Of a stretch of DNA of 38,909 bases, positions 7,583 through 15,349 are shown piece by piece. The DNA comes from JACDAS01 sp046262415 (lineage in GTDB: Bacteria; Actinomycetota; Thermoleophilia; Gaiellales; Gaiellaceae), in assembly GCA_046262415.1 (NCBI GenBank), contig JBHEMU010000139.1, positions 1 to 38,909 of the forward strand, in the 5' to 3' direction. Each line of letters starts with the position of its first letter. Position 1 is the first letter of the stretch. The position numbers and the translations under genes were made by a program. The notes under the pieces were generated by a model that searched no databases, had not been told where the DNA came from, and saw only the letters and a program-made list of their open reading frames with translations.

Positions 7583-9040
7583 CTAGATCCAGTCGAACGT
7601 GTCCTGGAGGAGCGGGATCAGGAAGTAGAGGACGAACGCGCCGGCGGCTCCGAACATCAGCGGGTGCACGTCTCGGGCGCGGCGTTCCGCCACCCTGACG
7701 AGGACGAAGACGATGAAGCCGGCGGCGATGCCGTCCGTGATCGAGAACGTGAACGGCATGAACATGATGATGATCGCCGCCGAGAGGCCGATCGCCACGT
7801 CGTGGAAGTCGATCCCCGCGAGCTTCCGGCGCTGCCGGCCCCGCGTCTCGCCCTCGGCCTCGCCCTCCGACTCGGTCAGCACGCTGATCATCAGCCACCC
7901 GATCAGGATCAGGGCCGGCGCGGTCGCCTGCGGCGGCACCATGCCGATCAGCGGCGCGAGAAACAGGAACGGGAAGAAGAGCGCGCCCGTGACCACGCTC
8001 ACCCAGCCGGTGCGGCCGCCGACGCCGACGCCCGCGGAGGACTCGATGTAGGTCGTGGCCGACGAGGCCGACGCGGCGCCGCCCGCCATCGCGGCGACGG
8101 AGTCGACAAGCAGCGGCTTGCGGATCTCGGGCAGGCGCCCCTGCTCGTCCAGGTAGCCGGCCTGCTTGCCGACTCCGACGAGCGTCCCCATCGTGTCGAA
8201 GAAGTCGGCGAGGAAGAGCGTGAAGATCCACGCCAGCGCGCCGATCACGCCGAGCTTGGCGGCGGTGAAGAAGTCGAAGCTGATGTCGCCGACGATGCTG
8301 AAGTCGGGCCCCTGCACGACGTCGTCCGGCCATTTGGCGTACCGCTCCGTGGCGGGGCCCTCGTACACGTCGGTCGCGTAATTGACGATCGTGGCGAAGA
8401 CCGTGGTCAGGACGATGCCGGCGAGCAGGTCGCCGCGGAAGCCGGTCGCGCGGAGCGCGATCGTGACGACCAGGCCGAAGAGGGTGATCACCACCGGCCA
8501 GGTCGTGAAGCGCGCCAGGTCGACCGGGACGCCCTCGGGCCCGCGCACGACGAGCCCGGACTGGAAGAGGCCGATGAAGGCGATGAAGAGCCCGATCCCG
8601 ATCGCGATCGCCTTCTTCAGGTCGAGCGGGATCGCCTCCATGATCCGCTCGCGCAGGCCGGTCAGGACGAGGACGGTGACCAGCGCCCCCTCGCAGACGA
8701 TGATGCCCATCGCCTCGGGAAATCCCAGCCCCTCCCCCGCGACGAGCGAGAAGGCGACGACGGCGTTGAGTCCGAGCCCGGGCGCGATCGCGAAGGCGCG
8801 GTTGGTGTACAGGCCCATCACGATCGTCATCACGCCGGCGACGAGGCACGTGGCGGTGAGGACGGCGTCGAACTCGAGGCCCCGGTCCTGCAGGCCCTCG
8901 ATCCCCGCGAACCCCAGGATCGCCGGGTTCACGAAGATGATGTACGACATGACGATGAAGGTGGTGACGCCCGCCATCGAGTCCCGCGCGAGCGTGGTGC
9001 CGTGCTCGTCGAAGCGGAACCAGCGTGCGAGAGCGCTCAT
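7583..9040 (-). CDS. AzgA-type NCS2 purine permease (adenine/guanine/hypoxanthine)
   Basis: This 485-residue inner-membrane transporter imports purine bases with protons. Family features are the N-terminal FRFDEHGTTLARDSMAGVTTFIVMSYIIFVNPAIL, the NRAFAIAPGLGLNA motif, DFFDTMGTLVGV in the middle, and SSATTYIESSAGVGVGGRTG. These are all signatures of the AzgA/COG2252 branch. The ATG at 9040 has a good AAAGGAG site 7 nt upstream. It is divergent from the M20 hydrolase and supplies substrate to the purine catabolic genes that follow. Confidence 0.92.
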   Translation of the reverse strand: MSALARWFRFDEHGTTLARDSMAGVTTFIVMSYIIFVNPAILGFAGIEGLQDRGLEFDAVLTATCLVAGVMTIVMGLYTNRAFAIAPGLGLNAVVAFSLVAGEGLGFPEAMGIIVCEGALVTVLVLTGLRERIMEAIPLDLKKAIAIGIGLFIAFIGLFQSGLVVRGPEGVPVDLARFTTWPVVITLFGLVVTIALRATGFRGDLLAGIVLTTVFATIVNYATDVYEGPATERYAKWPDDVVQGPDFSIVGDISFDFFTAAKLGVIGALAWIFTLFLADFFDTMGTLVGVGKQAGYLDEQGRLPEIRKPLLVDSVAAMAGGAASASSATTYIESSAGVGVGGRTGWVSVVTGALFFPFLFLAPLIGMVPPQATAPALILIGWLMISVLTESEGEAEGETRGRQRRKLAGIDFHDVAIGLSAAIIIMFMPFTFSITDGIAAGFIVFVLVRVAERRARDVHPLMFGAAGAFVLYFLIPLLQDTFDWI

Positions 9041-9233
9041 CGGGGGGCTCCTTTCACGCGGGGAAGAGGCGGCTGGATGCTAGTGGATCGACCGGCAACG
9101 TTCACCGGCTTCTGGCCCGCGATCACGCGGCGCCATGCGGCGTCCTCAGTCGCCCACGTACCTATGGGTACGCGGGCTCCCTGCGTCCTTGCCTGGCTTG
9201 GTGCTCGCGACCCAGAAGGGGGGCAACGTTGCC
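9041..9233. promoter_or_regulatory. Divergent control region with palindromes between permease and M20 hydrolase
   Basis: This stretch has no gene. It contains an imperfect palindrome centred on CGTACC-tatg-GGTACG (9157-9172), with CCC/GGG outer arms one mismatch away. GGCAACGTT occurs twice, at 9094-9102 and 9222-9230. The second is part of the perfect 12-bp palindrome GGCAACGTTGCC, which overlaps the TTG start. These are candidate operator sites for a purine-responsive regulator, which is not in the window. Confidence 0.4.
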
Positions 9234-10257
9234 GGCCGACCCACTGAACGGCCTCGGGCCCGCGAGGCGGATCGACGAGCGGCTCGACCGGCTGTACGCG
9301 ATCGGCGGCGGGCCGGGGGCGAATCGCGTCGGCTACACGGCGGCCGAGGACGAGGCGCACCGCCTGGCCGGCGGCTGGATGGAGGAGGCCGGGCTCGAGG
9401 TCTCGGTCGACGCGGCGGGGAACCTGATCGGCCGGCATCCTGCCGGCGGCAGCGCCTGGACGGGCTCGCACCTCGACTCGGTTCCCGGCGGCGGCAGGTA
9501 CGACGGCGCCCTCGGAGTCGTCGCCGGGATCGAGGCGGTCGAGCGGGCGGGCCGGGGAGCGGTCGTCGCCTTCCGCGACGAGGAGCGCGGCTGCGCCGGC
9601 AGCCGCGCGTTCGCGGACCGGCCGGCGCGCTTCGTCGAGCTGCACGTGGAGCAGGGCTCCGTGCTGGCGGACGGGAACGCGCCGCTCGGCGTCGTGACGG
9701 GGATCGCCGGCGTCGCGCGGGGGGAGCTCGTGGTCGAGGGCCGGGTGGGCCATGCGGGGACGGTGCCGATGGAGGGCCGAGCCGACGCGCTCGTCGCCGC
9801 GGCCGAGCTGGTCCTGCGCGTGCGCGACGCGGCGCTCGCCGTCGAGGGCGCGGTCGCGACGGTCGGGCGGGTCGTGGTCGAGCCGGGTGCCCTGAACGTG
9901 ATCCCGGGCCGGGTGACGCTGTCCGTCGACGCCCGCGCGCCCGATGCCGAGCGGTTCGAGCGGCTGATCGCGGCGCTCGGCCTCGTGACGACCTACCGCA
10001 ACGAGCCGGTGGCCCTGGACGAGAGCCTGCGGCTGGTGCTCCGCGAGGAGCTCTCGTTCCGCGGCCTGCCCACAGTTGACCTCCCGTCGGGCGCCGGCCA
10101 CGACGCCGGTGTCCTCGCCGCGAAGGGGATCCCGTCCGCGATGCTCTTCGTGCGCAGCCTGAACGGGGGCGCGAGCCACTCTCCGGACGAGCTCTCGAGC
10201 CAGGCGGACGTCGCGCTCGCCGTCGACGTGCTCGCGAGCCTCCTTCGTCGCCTGTAG
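9229..10257 (+). CDS. M20-family amidohydrolase (allantoate amidohydrolase / N-carbamoyl amino acid hydrolase type), compact form
   Basis: This is a 342-residue dinuclear metal hydrolase. Ligand motifs are SHLDSVPGGGRYDG (His81, Asp92), FRDEERGCAGS (Glu118/119), ELHVEQG (His139) and a C-terminal GGASHSPDE. The dimerisation domain carries GRVGHAGTVPM. In purine catabolism this family releases ammonia from allantoate or ureidoglycine. Relatives are usually about 400-420 residues; here the stretch between GSRAF and VELHVEQG is only about ten residues, so a helical insert is missing. The TTG at 9229 is chosen for its AAGGGGGG ribosome binding site. The substrate is inferred from neighbours. Confidence 0.8.
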   Translation: MPADPLNGLGPARRIDERLDRLYAIGGGPGANRVGYTAAEDEAHRLAGGWMEEAGLEVSVDAAGNLIGRHPAGGSAWTGSHLDSVPGGGRYDGALGVVAGIEAVERAGRGAVVAFRDEERGCAGSRAFADRPARFVELHVEQGSVLADGNAPLGVVTGIAGVARGELVVEGRVGHAGTVPMEGRADALVAAAELVLRVRDAALAVEGAVATVGRVVVEPGALNVIPGRVTLSVDARAPDAERFERLIAALGLVTTYRNEPVALDESLRLVLREELSFRGLPTVDLPSGAGHDAGVLAAKGIPSAMLFVRSLNGGASHSPDELSSQADVALAVDVLASLLRRL

Positions 10258-10261
10258 GAGG

Positions 10262-10669
10262 CTATGCCTCGACGAAGCGGATCTCCTGCGCACCCTCCCA
10301 GAGGAAGCGGCGGCCGAGCTCGCGCAAGTGCTCCACGCCCTCGACGATCGTGGCGAAGTGGTTGCCCGCCAGCGGGCCTGCCTTGCTCGCGAAGCTGACG
10401 TAGCCGTAGGCGAGCAGGATCTCGGTCTCGCTGACGCCGCCCGGGTAGAGGACGATCTCGCCCGGGTGCGGGTAGCAGGTCGCGTTCTCCGGCCCGAGCC
10501 CGAGATCGAGGTCGCCGAAGGGGATCCAGCCCGCCTCGCCGCTCCAGCGCACGTGGACGATGCGGCTCTCGAGCGGGAGCAGCCGACGGAAGGCCGCGAC
10601 CGTCCGCGGCGCTCTCTCCTCCTCGAGGCGCGCGCGGAACGAGAAACCGCCGCAGGCGATCTCCAGCAC
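10262..10669 (-). CDS. DUF3830 (cyclophilin-like) protein
   Basis: This 135-residue protein matches the DUF3830 pattern: ARLEEERAPRTVAAFRRLLPL, VHVRWSGEAGWIPFGDLDLGLGPENATCYPHPGEIVLYPGG, SETEILLAYG, FASKAGPLAGNHFATIVEG and FLWEGAQEIRF. The family has a cyclophilin-like fold and no established activity. Here it is the last gene of the minus-strand urate operon, 10 nt after puuD, and its 3' end is 4 nt from the convergent M20 hydrolase. That places it among ureide-forming enzymes. The start is GTG at 10669. Confidence 0.82.
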   Translation of the reverse strand: MLEIACGGFSFRARLEEERAPRTVAAFRRLLPLESRIVHVRWSGEAGWIPFGDLDLGLGPENATCYPHPGEIVLYPGGVSETEILLAYGYVSFASKAGPLAGNHFATIVEGVEHLRELGRRFLWEGAQEIRFVEA

Positions 10670-10679
10670 CGTGGCGAAC

Positions 10680-11891
10680 CTACTCGATCCGCGCGCCCTG
10701 GCGGATCCAGGCCCCGAGCCGTTCGCGCTCCGCCGGTGTCATGCGCGTCAGGTTCCCGAGCGGCATCGACCTCGTGCTCACCGCCTGCTGCTCGATCGCG
10801 TCCGCCTGCGCCCGGATCTGCTCGGGCGTGTCGAAGGCGATCCCCTTGGGCGCGACCGTGAACTGCCTGTCGGTCGGCTCGGCGGCATGGCAGGTCGCGC
10901 ATCGCTGCTCGACGATCCGCCGGACCTCGGAGAACGGCACCGCGTCCGTGGCGTCCGGCGGCGCCGTCGCCTCCGGACGGATCGCGACCGCCACCCCGGC
11001 GATCGCCAGCGCCGCCGTCGCGGGGATCGCCCAGACCGTGCGGCCGGAGTGACGCAGGTTGAAGAAGTGCCGGATCCAGGCGCCGATCAGCATCAGGACG
11101 ACGAGGATCAGCCACGCGTGCTCGTGACCGTAGGTAAACGGGAAGTGGTTCGAGATCATCGTGAACAGGACGGGCAGCGTCAGGTAGTTGTTGTGCACCG
11201 AGCGCCGCTTCGCCTCGAGCCCGGGCCCGGCGTCAGGTTCGCGCCCGGCCTCCTTCGCCCGGATCAGCCCGCGATGCGCGGGGATGATGTTCAGCAGGAC
11301 GTTGCCGGCCATCATCGTCCCGAGCATCGCCCCGACCTGGACGTACACCGCGCGCTCGCTGAAGAGCTGGCCGATCCCGTAGGCGGACGCGGCCGTGAGG
11401 GCGACGAGGCAGGCCCCGAGCAGGAGGTCGTGGCCCCGGAGCAGCCGGCAGAGGACGTCGTACACGGCCCATGACGCTGCGAGCAGGCCGACGCTGATCG
11501 CCGTCCCCGCCAGCGGCCCGATGTCGGCGACGTCGCGGTCGAGCAGGTACAGGTCGGCGTTCAAGTAGTAGAGGACGACGAGCAGGGCGAAGCCGGACAG
11601 CCAGGTGACGTAGGCCTCCCACTTGAACCAGAGCAGGCGCTCGGGCAGGGAGCGTGGCGCCAGCTGGTACTTCTCGACGCGGTAGAAGCCGCCGCCGTGG
11701 ATCTCCCAGGCCTCGCCGGCGACCCCCTCGTCGGCATCCCGTTCGGCCTTCGGGCGCTCCAGGTGGTTGTCGAGCGCGATGAAGTACAAGGAGGAGCCGA
11801 TCCAGGCGATCGCCGCGATCACGTGCAGGCCTCGCGCGACCAGGTTGAGCCAGTCCGTCGCGTAGGGATCGAGCGCCAGCAGGCCGCTCAG
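10680..11891 (-). CDS. puuD: Membrane-bound urate hydroxylase PuuD with C-terminal cytochrome c domain
   Basis: This 403-residue protein replaces soluble uricase. It oxidises urate to 5-hydroxyisourate and passes electrons to its own cytochrome c domain instead of to oxygen. It has about eight membrane segments carrying the conserved LDPYATDWLNLVARGLHVIAAIAWIGSS, ALDN, NNYLTLPVLFTMISNHFPF and a histidine-rich YGHEHAW. A linker then leads to a single haem site RCATCH (Cys331-His335 region). The conserved N-terminus requires starting at the CTG at 11891, which overlaps the TGA of the upstream gene (CTGA) and has GGAGG 5 nt before it. The first GTG, at 11822, lies inside the first membrane segment. 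Confidence 0.9.
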   Translation of the reverse strand: MSGLLALDPYATDWLNLVARGLHVIAAIAWIGSSLYFIALDNHLERPKAERDADEGVAGEAWEIHGGGFYRVEKYQLAPRSLPERLLWFKWEAYVTWLSGFALLVVLYYLNADLYLLDRDVADIGPLAGTAISVGLLAASWAVYDVLCRLLRGHDLLLGACLVALTAASAYGIGQLFSERAVYVQVGAMLGTMMAGNVLLNIIPAHRGLIRAKEAGREPDAGPGLEAKRRSVHNNYLTLPVLFTMISNHFPFTYGHEHAWLILVVLMLIGAWIRHFFNLRHSGRTVWAIPATAALAIAGVAVAIRPEATAPPDATDAVPFSEVRRIVEQRCATCHAAEPTDRQFTVAPKGIAFDTPEQIRAQADAIEQQAVSTRSMPLGNLTRMTPAERERLGAWIRQGARIE

Positions 11892-11901
11892 GGGTGCCTC
11901 C
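11888..11901 (-). promoter_or_regulatory. Ribosome binding site and CTGA stop/start overlap deciding the puuD start
   Basis: On the minus strand GGAGG (11901-11897), five nucleotides, then CTG (11891-11889) overlap the TGA stop of the OHCU decarboxylase gene (11890-11888). This is the only plausible start that keeps the conserved N-terminus of PuuD. Confidence 0.65.
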
Positions 11902-12325
11902 AGCGGTCCTGGGCGATCGAGACGAGCTCGTCGAGGGCGGTCTCGAGCTCCTCCTCCCGCGAGCGCTCCAAGCGCCTGTGCAGGACCGGCACGATCTCGG
12001 CCTTCGACCGTCCGGCGACGAACACGACGAAGCGAAAGCCGAAGCGCGCCTCGTAGTCGCGGTTCAGGCGCTCGAGCTCGGCGATCACCGCGGGGTCCTC
12101 GTCGCCACCCTGCTCCAGGGCCGAGCGGGCCGAGAGCGTGCTGGCGCCGATCGCCGGGTGGGCGTTCAGCACCTCGCGCTTCTCGGCGTCCGACAGCTCG
12201 CGCGCCACGCGCCGGGCCTGATCGAGAGGGTTCGCCAGCGTGGCGAGCCGCTCGACGAAACGGCTCCGGCCCTCGAAGAGCCTGGCCAGCTCCCGGGCGG
12301 TCAGCTGCCGAGGTAGGTCGTACAC
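11888..12325 (-). CDS. uraD: OHCU decarboxylase
   Basis: This 145-residue all-helical enzyme decarboxylates 2-oxo-4-hydroxy-4-carboxy-5-ureidoimidazoline to S-allantoin, the third step of urate breakdown. The signature NAHPAIGA holds the catalytic His56. Also present are LERLNRDYEARFGFRFVVFVAGRSKAEI, which matches the family C-terminal region, and a helix RLERSREEELETALDEL. The GTG at 12325 overlaps the 3' end of the HIU hydrolase gene by 25 nt. A CTG at 12304 overlapping the TGA is an alternative start. It is coupled to puuD by a CTGA overlap. Confidence 0.9.
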   Translation of the reverse strand: MYDLPRQLTARELARLFEGRSRFVERLATLANPLDQARRVARELSDAEKREVLNAHPAIGASTLSARSALEQGGDEDPAVIAELERLNRDYEARFGFRFVVFVAGRSKAEIVPVLHRRLERSREEELETALDELVSIAQDRWRHP

Positions 12326-12591
12326 GCGAAGGGGGAGACGAGGAGGGGCACGTGGTAGTTCCGGTCGACGTCGGAGATTTGCAGCGACAGGTCGACTCGC
12401 TCGAAGAATCCGTCCACGTAGAACACGAGCCGGTAGACGCCGGGCTCCAGCCCGTCCGGGGCGAGCTCCGCGATCCGGCCGTCCTCGTCCGTCTCCTGCA
12501 GCGAGATCAGCTCCTGGCCGCGGTAGAGGCCCACCTTGACGCCTGCTCCGGGCTCGCCCAGCTCGGTGTCGAGGACGTGCGTCGAGATCAT
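12301..12591 (-). CDS. uraH: 5-hydroxyisourate hydrolase (transthyretin-like)
   Basis: This 96-residue transthyretin-fold enzyme hydrolyses 5-hydroxyisourate to OHCU. It starts at the conserved STHVLDTELGEPGAG and contains GVYRLVFYVDGFF and YHVPLLVSPFACTTYLGS. The usual C-terminal tetrapeptide is YRGS; here it reads YLGS, so the otherwise very conserved arginine is a leucine. The two catalytic histidines (STH and YHVPLL) are present. The ATG overlaps the TGA of the 8-oxoguanine deaminase gene (ATGA), showing translational coupling. Confidence 0.92.
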   Translation of the reverse strand: MISTHVLDTELGEPGAGVKVGLYRGQELISLQETDEDGRIAELAPDGLEPGVYRLVFYVDGFFERVDLSLQISDVDRNYHVPLLVSPFACTTYLGS

Positions 12592-13919
12592 GCGGCGAAT
12601 CTTCGCGCCTGCACGCGGTGCTCGCGCGCGATCTCGTCCTCGTCCGCCCGGACGAGGTGCCCGTCCCGCACCACCTCCTCGCCGCCGACGTAGAGGCGGT
12701 CGACGCGGTGCGGGCCGGCGAGGACGAGGCCCGCGACGGGATCCTCGGCGCCGCCGAGCTCGAGCCCGTCGGTGCGCCACACGGCGAGGTCTGCGCACCG
12801 GCCGGGCTCGATCGAGCCGACGTCGCCGCGGGCGAGCACCTCGGCGCCGCCCCGCGTGCCGAGGCGGAGAGCCTCGCGGGCGGTCATCGCCTCCGGGCCG
12901 CCGCGGGCGCGCGAGACCAGCAGCGCCTGCTTCACCTCGAGGAAGAGGTCGCCTCGCTCGTTCGAGGCCGAGCCGTCGACGCCGAGGCCGACCGGAACTC
13001 CCGCCTCGAGCAGCGGGCGGACCGGCGCGATGCCGGCCCCGAGCCGCATGTTCGAGGTGGGGCAGTGGGCCACGCCGGTGCGCGTGGCGCCGAACCGGCC
13101 GATCTCCGCCTGCGAGAGGTGCACGCAGTGGGCGCACCACACGTCCTCGCCGAGCCAGCCGAGCTCGTCCAGGTACTGCACCGGCGTGCAGCCGTACAGC
13201 TCCAGGCAGTAGTCCCGTTCCTCAGCCGTCTCGGCCAGGTGCGTGTGCAGCCGCCAGCCGTTCGCCCGGGCGAGCTCGGCCGAGGCGGTCATCAGCTCCC
13301 GCGTCACCGAGAAGGGCGAGCAGGGAGCGACGGCGATCTGCGCACGCGCCCCCGGCCCCGGCTCGTGGTATCCCGCGAGCAGCGCCGTCTGGTCGAGGAT
13401 GCGGTCGAGGTTCTCGACGATGTCGTCGGGAGGAAGGCCGCCTTGTGACGCGCCCAGGTCCATCGATCCCCGCGAGGCGACGATCCGGACGCCGAGCTCG
13501 TCCGCCGCCTGGATCTCTGCCTCGACGATGCCGGCCCGCCCGCCTGGGAAGACGTAGTGGTGGTCGAAGACGGTCGTGCAGCCGGACAGCGCCAGCTCGG
13601 CGAGCCCGGTCCGGGCGGCGGCGTACTCGGACTCCGCGTCGATCGCCCGCCAGACCGGGTAGAGCTCGCGGAGCCAGGTGAAGAGGTCGGCCTGCTGCGC
13701 CCGGGCGCGCGTGAGCGTCTGGAAGAGGTGGTGGTGCGTGTTGACGAGGCCGGGCGTCACGAGGCTGCCGCCGAGATCCACTCGTTCGTCGGCGGCGGGC
13801 GGATCGCCTGCGCCGCAGGCCGACACGAGGCCGTTCTCCACGAGGATCCAGCCGCGCTCGTGCTCGGTCCCCGTGTCGTCCATCGTGACGACGTAGGCGT
13901 TCGTCAGGAGGACGGACAC
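12588..13919 (-). CDS. 8-oxoguanine deaminase
   Basis: This 443-residue amidohydrolase-superfamily enzyme has the 8-oxoguanine deaminase signatures. They are NTHHHLFQTLTRA (metal-binding His62, His64), LFTWLRELYPVWRAI, GCTTVFDHHYVFP, SRGSMDLGASQGGLPPD, APCSPFSVTRELM, HTHLAE, AHCVHLS, CPTSNMRLGAGIAPVR and LGVDGSASNE. The reaction turns 8-oxoguanine into urate, so oxidised guanine enters the urate branch directly. Guanine or isocytosine deaminase activity is possible but less likely from the motifs. The GTG at 13919 lies 8 nt from a TACGCT box. It is the first gene of the minus-strand operon. Confidence 0.85.
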   Translation of the reverse strand: MSVLLTNAYVVTMDDTGTEHERGWILVENGLVSACGAGDPPAADERVDLGGSLVTPGLVNTHHHLFQTLTRARAQQADLFTWLRELYPVWRAIDAESEYAAARTGLAELALSGCTTVFDHHYVFPGGRAGIVEAEIQAADELGVRIVASRGSMDLGASQGGLPPDDIVENLDRILDQTALLAGYHEPGPGARAQIAVAPCSPFSVTRELMTASAELARANGWRLHTHLAETAEERDYCLELYGCTPVQYLDELGWLGEDVWCAHCVHLSQAEIGRFGATRTGVAHCPTSNMRLGAGIAPVRPLLEAGVPVGLGVDGSASNERGDLFLEVKQALLVSRARGGPEAMTAREALRLGTRGGAEVLARGDVGSIEPGRCADLAVWRTDGLELGGAEDPVAGLVLAGPHRVDRLYVGGEEVVRDGHLVRADEDEIAREHRVQARRFAA

Positions 13920-13948
13920 GTGCGGCGAGCGTACTCTTTCGGCCGATG
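13917..13948. promoter_or_regulatory. Bidirectional promoter of the purine cluster
   Basis: The plus-strand TACTCT (13932-13937) lies 8 nt before the ATG at 13946, and the minus-strand TACGCT (13933-13928) lies 8 nt before the GTG at 13919. The two -10 boxes overlap. One 26-nt spacer therefore drives both the urate-degrading operon and the xanthine dehydrogenase/adenine deaminase operon. Confidence 0.5.
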
Positions 13949-14737
13949 GAGGTGCTGAGCCCCCGCAGCCTCCGCGAGGCTCTGACGCTGAAGGCCGGGC
14001 AGCCGGGGTCGCTGCCCGTCGAGGGCGGCACGGACGTCCTCGTCGAGCTCAACTTCGACCGACGCCGGCCGGAGGCGCTGCTGAACCTGAACGAGGTGGC
14101 CGAGCTGAAGGGCTGGGGGCGCGAGAACGGGACGCTGCGGCTCGGCGCGGGCCTCACCTACGCCGAGGCGCTGCACGGGCCGCTCGCGACCATCCTGCCG
14201 GCGCTCGCCGAGGCCTCGAGGACGGTCGGCTCGCCGCAGATCCGCAACCGCGGCACGATCGGCGGCAACCTCGGCACCGCCTCCCCCGCCGGCGACGCGC
14301 TCCCGCCCCTCCTGATCGAGGAAGCGGAGGTCGAGCTTGCGAGCGTGCGCCGGGTGCGGACGCTGCCGCTCCGGGACTTCCTGGTCGGCCCGAAGCGGAA
14401 CGCTCTCGATCCGGACGAGCTGATCACCGCGGTGCTCCTCCGTCCCTCGGGGGCGCGGCAGACGTTCATGAAGGTCGGGCCGCGGAACGCGATGGTGATC
14501 GCCGTCGTGTCCCTCGCGCTCGCGGTCGACCGGGAGCGCGACGAGCTGCGCGCCTCGTTCGGGTCGGCGGGGCCCGTCGCGGGTCTCGTCACTGCTCCGT
14601 TCGACGAGCGAGGGTCGTTCCCCGAGCGCGTCGCCGCGGCCGCCTCGCCGATCGACGACGTCCGGGGGACGGCGGCCTACCGCCGGCACGCGCTCCGCGT
14701 GCTCGCGACCCGCGCCCTCGAGCGGTGCCTGGCGTGA
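13946..14737 (+). CDS. Xanthine dehydrogenase FAD-binding subunit
   Basis: This 263-residue protein belongs to the CO-dehydrogenase flavoprotein/XDH middle-subunit family. The FAD-binding motifs are VEGGTDVLVELN near residue 25 and RNRGTIGGNLGTASPAGDALPPLL near residue 95. The C-terminal domain (SFGSAGPVAGLV) is shortened but recognisable. It passes electrons from the iron-sulfur subunit to NAD+. The ATG at 13946 follows the shared promoter, and the TGA overlaps the next GTG (GTGA). Confidence 0.9.
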   Translation: MEVLSPRSLREALTLKAGQPGSLPVEGGTDVLVELNFDRRRPEALLNLNEVAELKGWGRENGTLRLGAGLTYAEALHGPLATILPALAEASRTVGSPQIRNRGTIGGNLGTASPAGDALPPLLIEEAEVELASVRRVRTLPLRDFLVGPKRNALDPDELITAVLLRPSGARQTFMKVGPRNAMVIAVVSLALAVDRERDELRASFGSAGPVAGLVTAPFDERGSFPERVAAAASPIDDVRGTAAYRRHALRVLATRALERCLA

Positions 14738-15189
14738 GGATCGCGCTGCGCGTCAACGGGGAGGAGCGGGAAACGGACGTCCGCGGCGGCGAGTCCCTGC
14801 TCTTCGCCCTCCGCGAGCGACTCGGTCTCCCCGGCTCGAAGAACGCCTGCGAGCAAGGCGAGTGCGGCTCGTGCTCGGTGCTGCTGGACGGGCGCCTCGT
14901 CTGCGCGTGCCTCGTCCTCGCGGCGCAGGTGGACGGGCACGAGCTGACAACGGTCGAGGGCCTGGCCGGAGACGGTGATCTGCATCCCGTGCAGGAGGCC
15001 TTCGTCGAGGCCGGCGCCGTCCAGTGCGGCTTCTGCACGCCCGGGCTCGTCGTTGCGACGGTCGACCTGCTCTCGGGGCGGCCGAGCCCGACCGACGACG
15101 AGATCCGGGAGGCGCTCTCCGGCAATGTCTGCCGCTGCACCGGCTACGCCAAGATCTTCGACGCCGTTCGCCTGGCCGCGACGCGGTGA
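14734..15189 (+). CDS. Xanthine dehydrogenase 2Fe-2S subunit
   Basis: This 151-residue small subunit has two [2Fe-2S] clusters. The plant-type ferredoxin domain has CEQGECGSCSVLLDGRLVCAC. The all-helical domain has QCGFCTPG and GNVCRCTGYAKIFDAV. It links the molybdenum and FAD subunits. The GTG at 14734 overlaps the preceding stop (GTGA); an upstream in-frame GTG at 14725 would add only three residues. Confidence 0.92.
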   Translation: MRIALRVNGEERETDVRGGESLLFALRERLGLPGSKNACEQGECGSCSVLLDGRLVCACLVLAAQVDGHELTTVEGLAGDGDLHPVQEAFVEAGAVQCGFCTPGLVVATVDLLSGRPSPTDDEIREALSGNVCRCTGYAKIFDAVRLAATR

Positions 15190-15349
15190 GCGTGACGGAC
15201 GGCGCGGTGAGCGGGACGGACTCGACCGAACGCCCCCACAACCCCACCCTGGGTGGGGAGTTTGGCTTCCACCCGCCACCCGCCTCGAGCGTATCCGGCG
15301 ACGGCGCACCCAACCGTGACCGACTCGTGCCGACTCTGGAGCAAGTCGC
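15190..15349 (+). promoter_or_regulatory. 160-bp spacer with a perfect palindrome inside the xanthine dehydrogenase operon
   Basis: This gap separates the small and large subunits, whereas the other junctions in this operon overlap. It contains the palindrome CCCCACCC-t-GGGTGGGG (15242-15258) followed by AGTTTGG, plus repeated GACGGAC words at 15195-15222. No open frame with coding character is seen. It could be an attenuator hairpin, an internal promoter/operator or a small mobile repeat. Confidence 0.4.

Noticed and set aside
6473..9247. 924-codon plus-strand frame over the MFS and permease genes
   Set aside because: It is out of frame with the MFS gene and antisense to the AzgA-type permease; no domain is seen.
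15144..15344. 66-codon minus-strand frame across the xanthine dehydrogenase spacer
   Set aside because: It is mostly antisense to the 2Fe-2S gene, with no start signal and no resemblance to known proteins.
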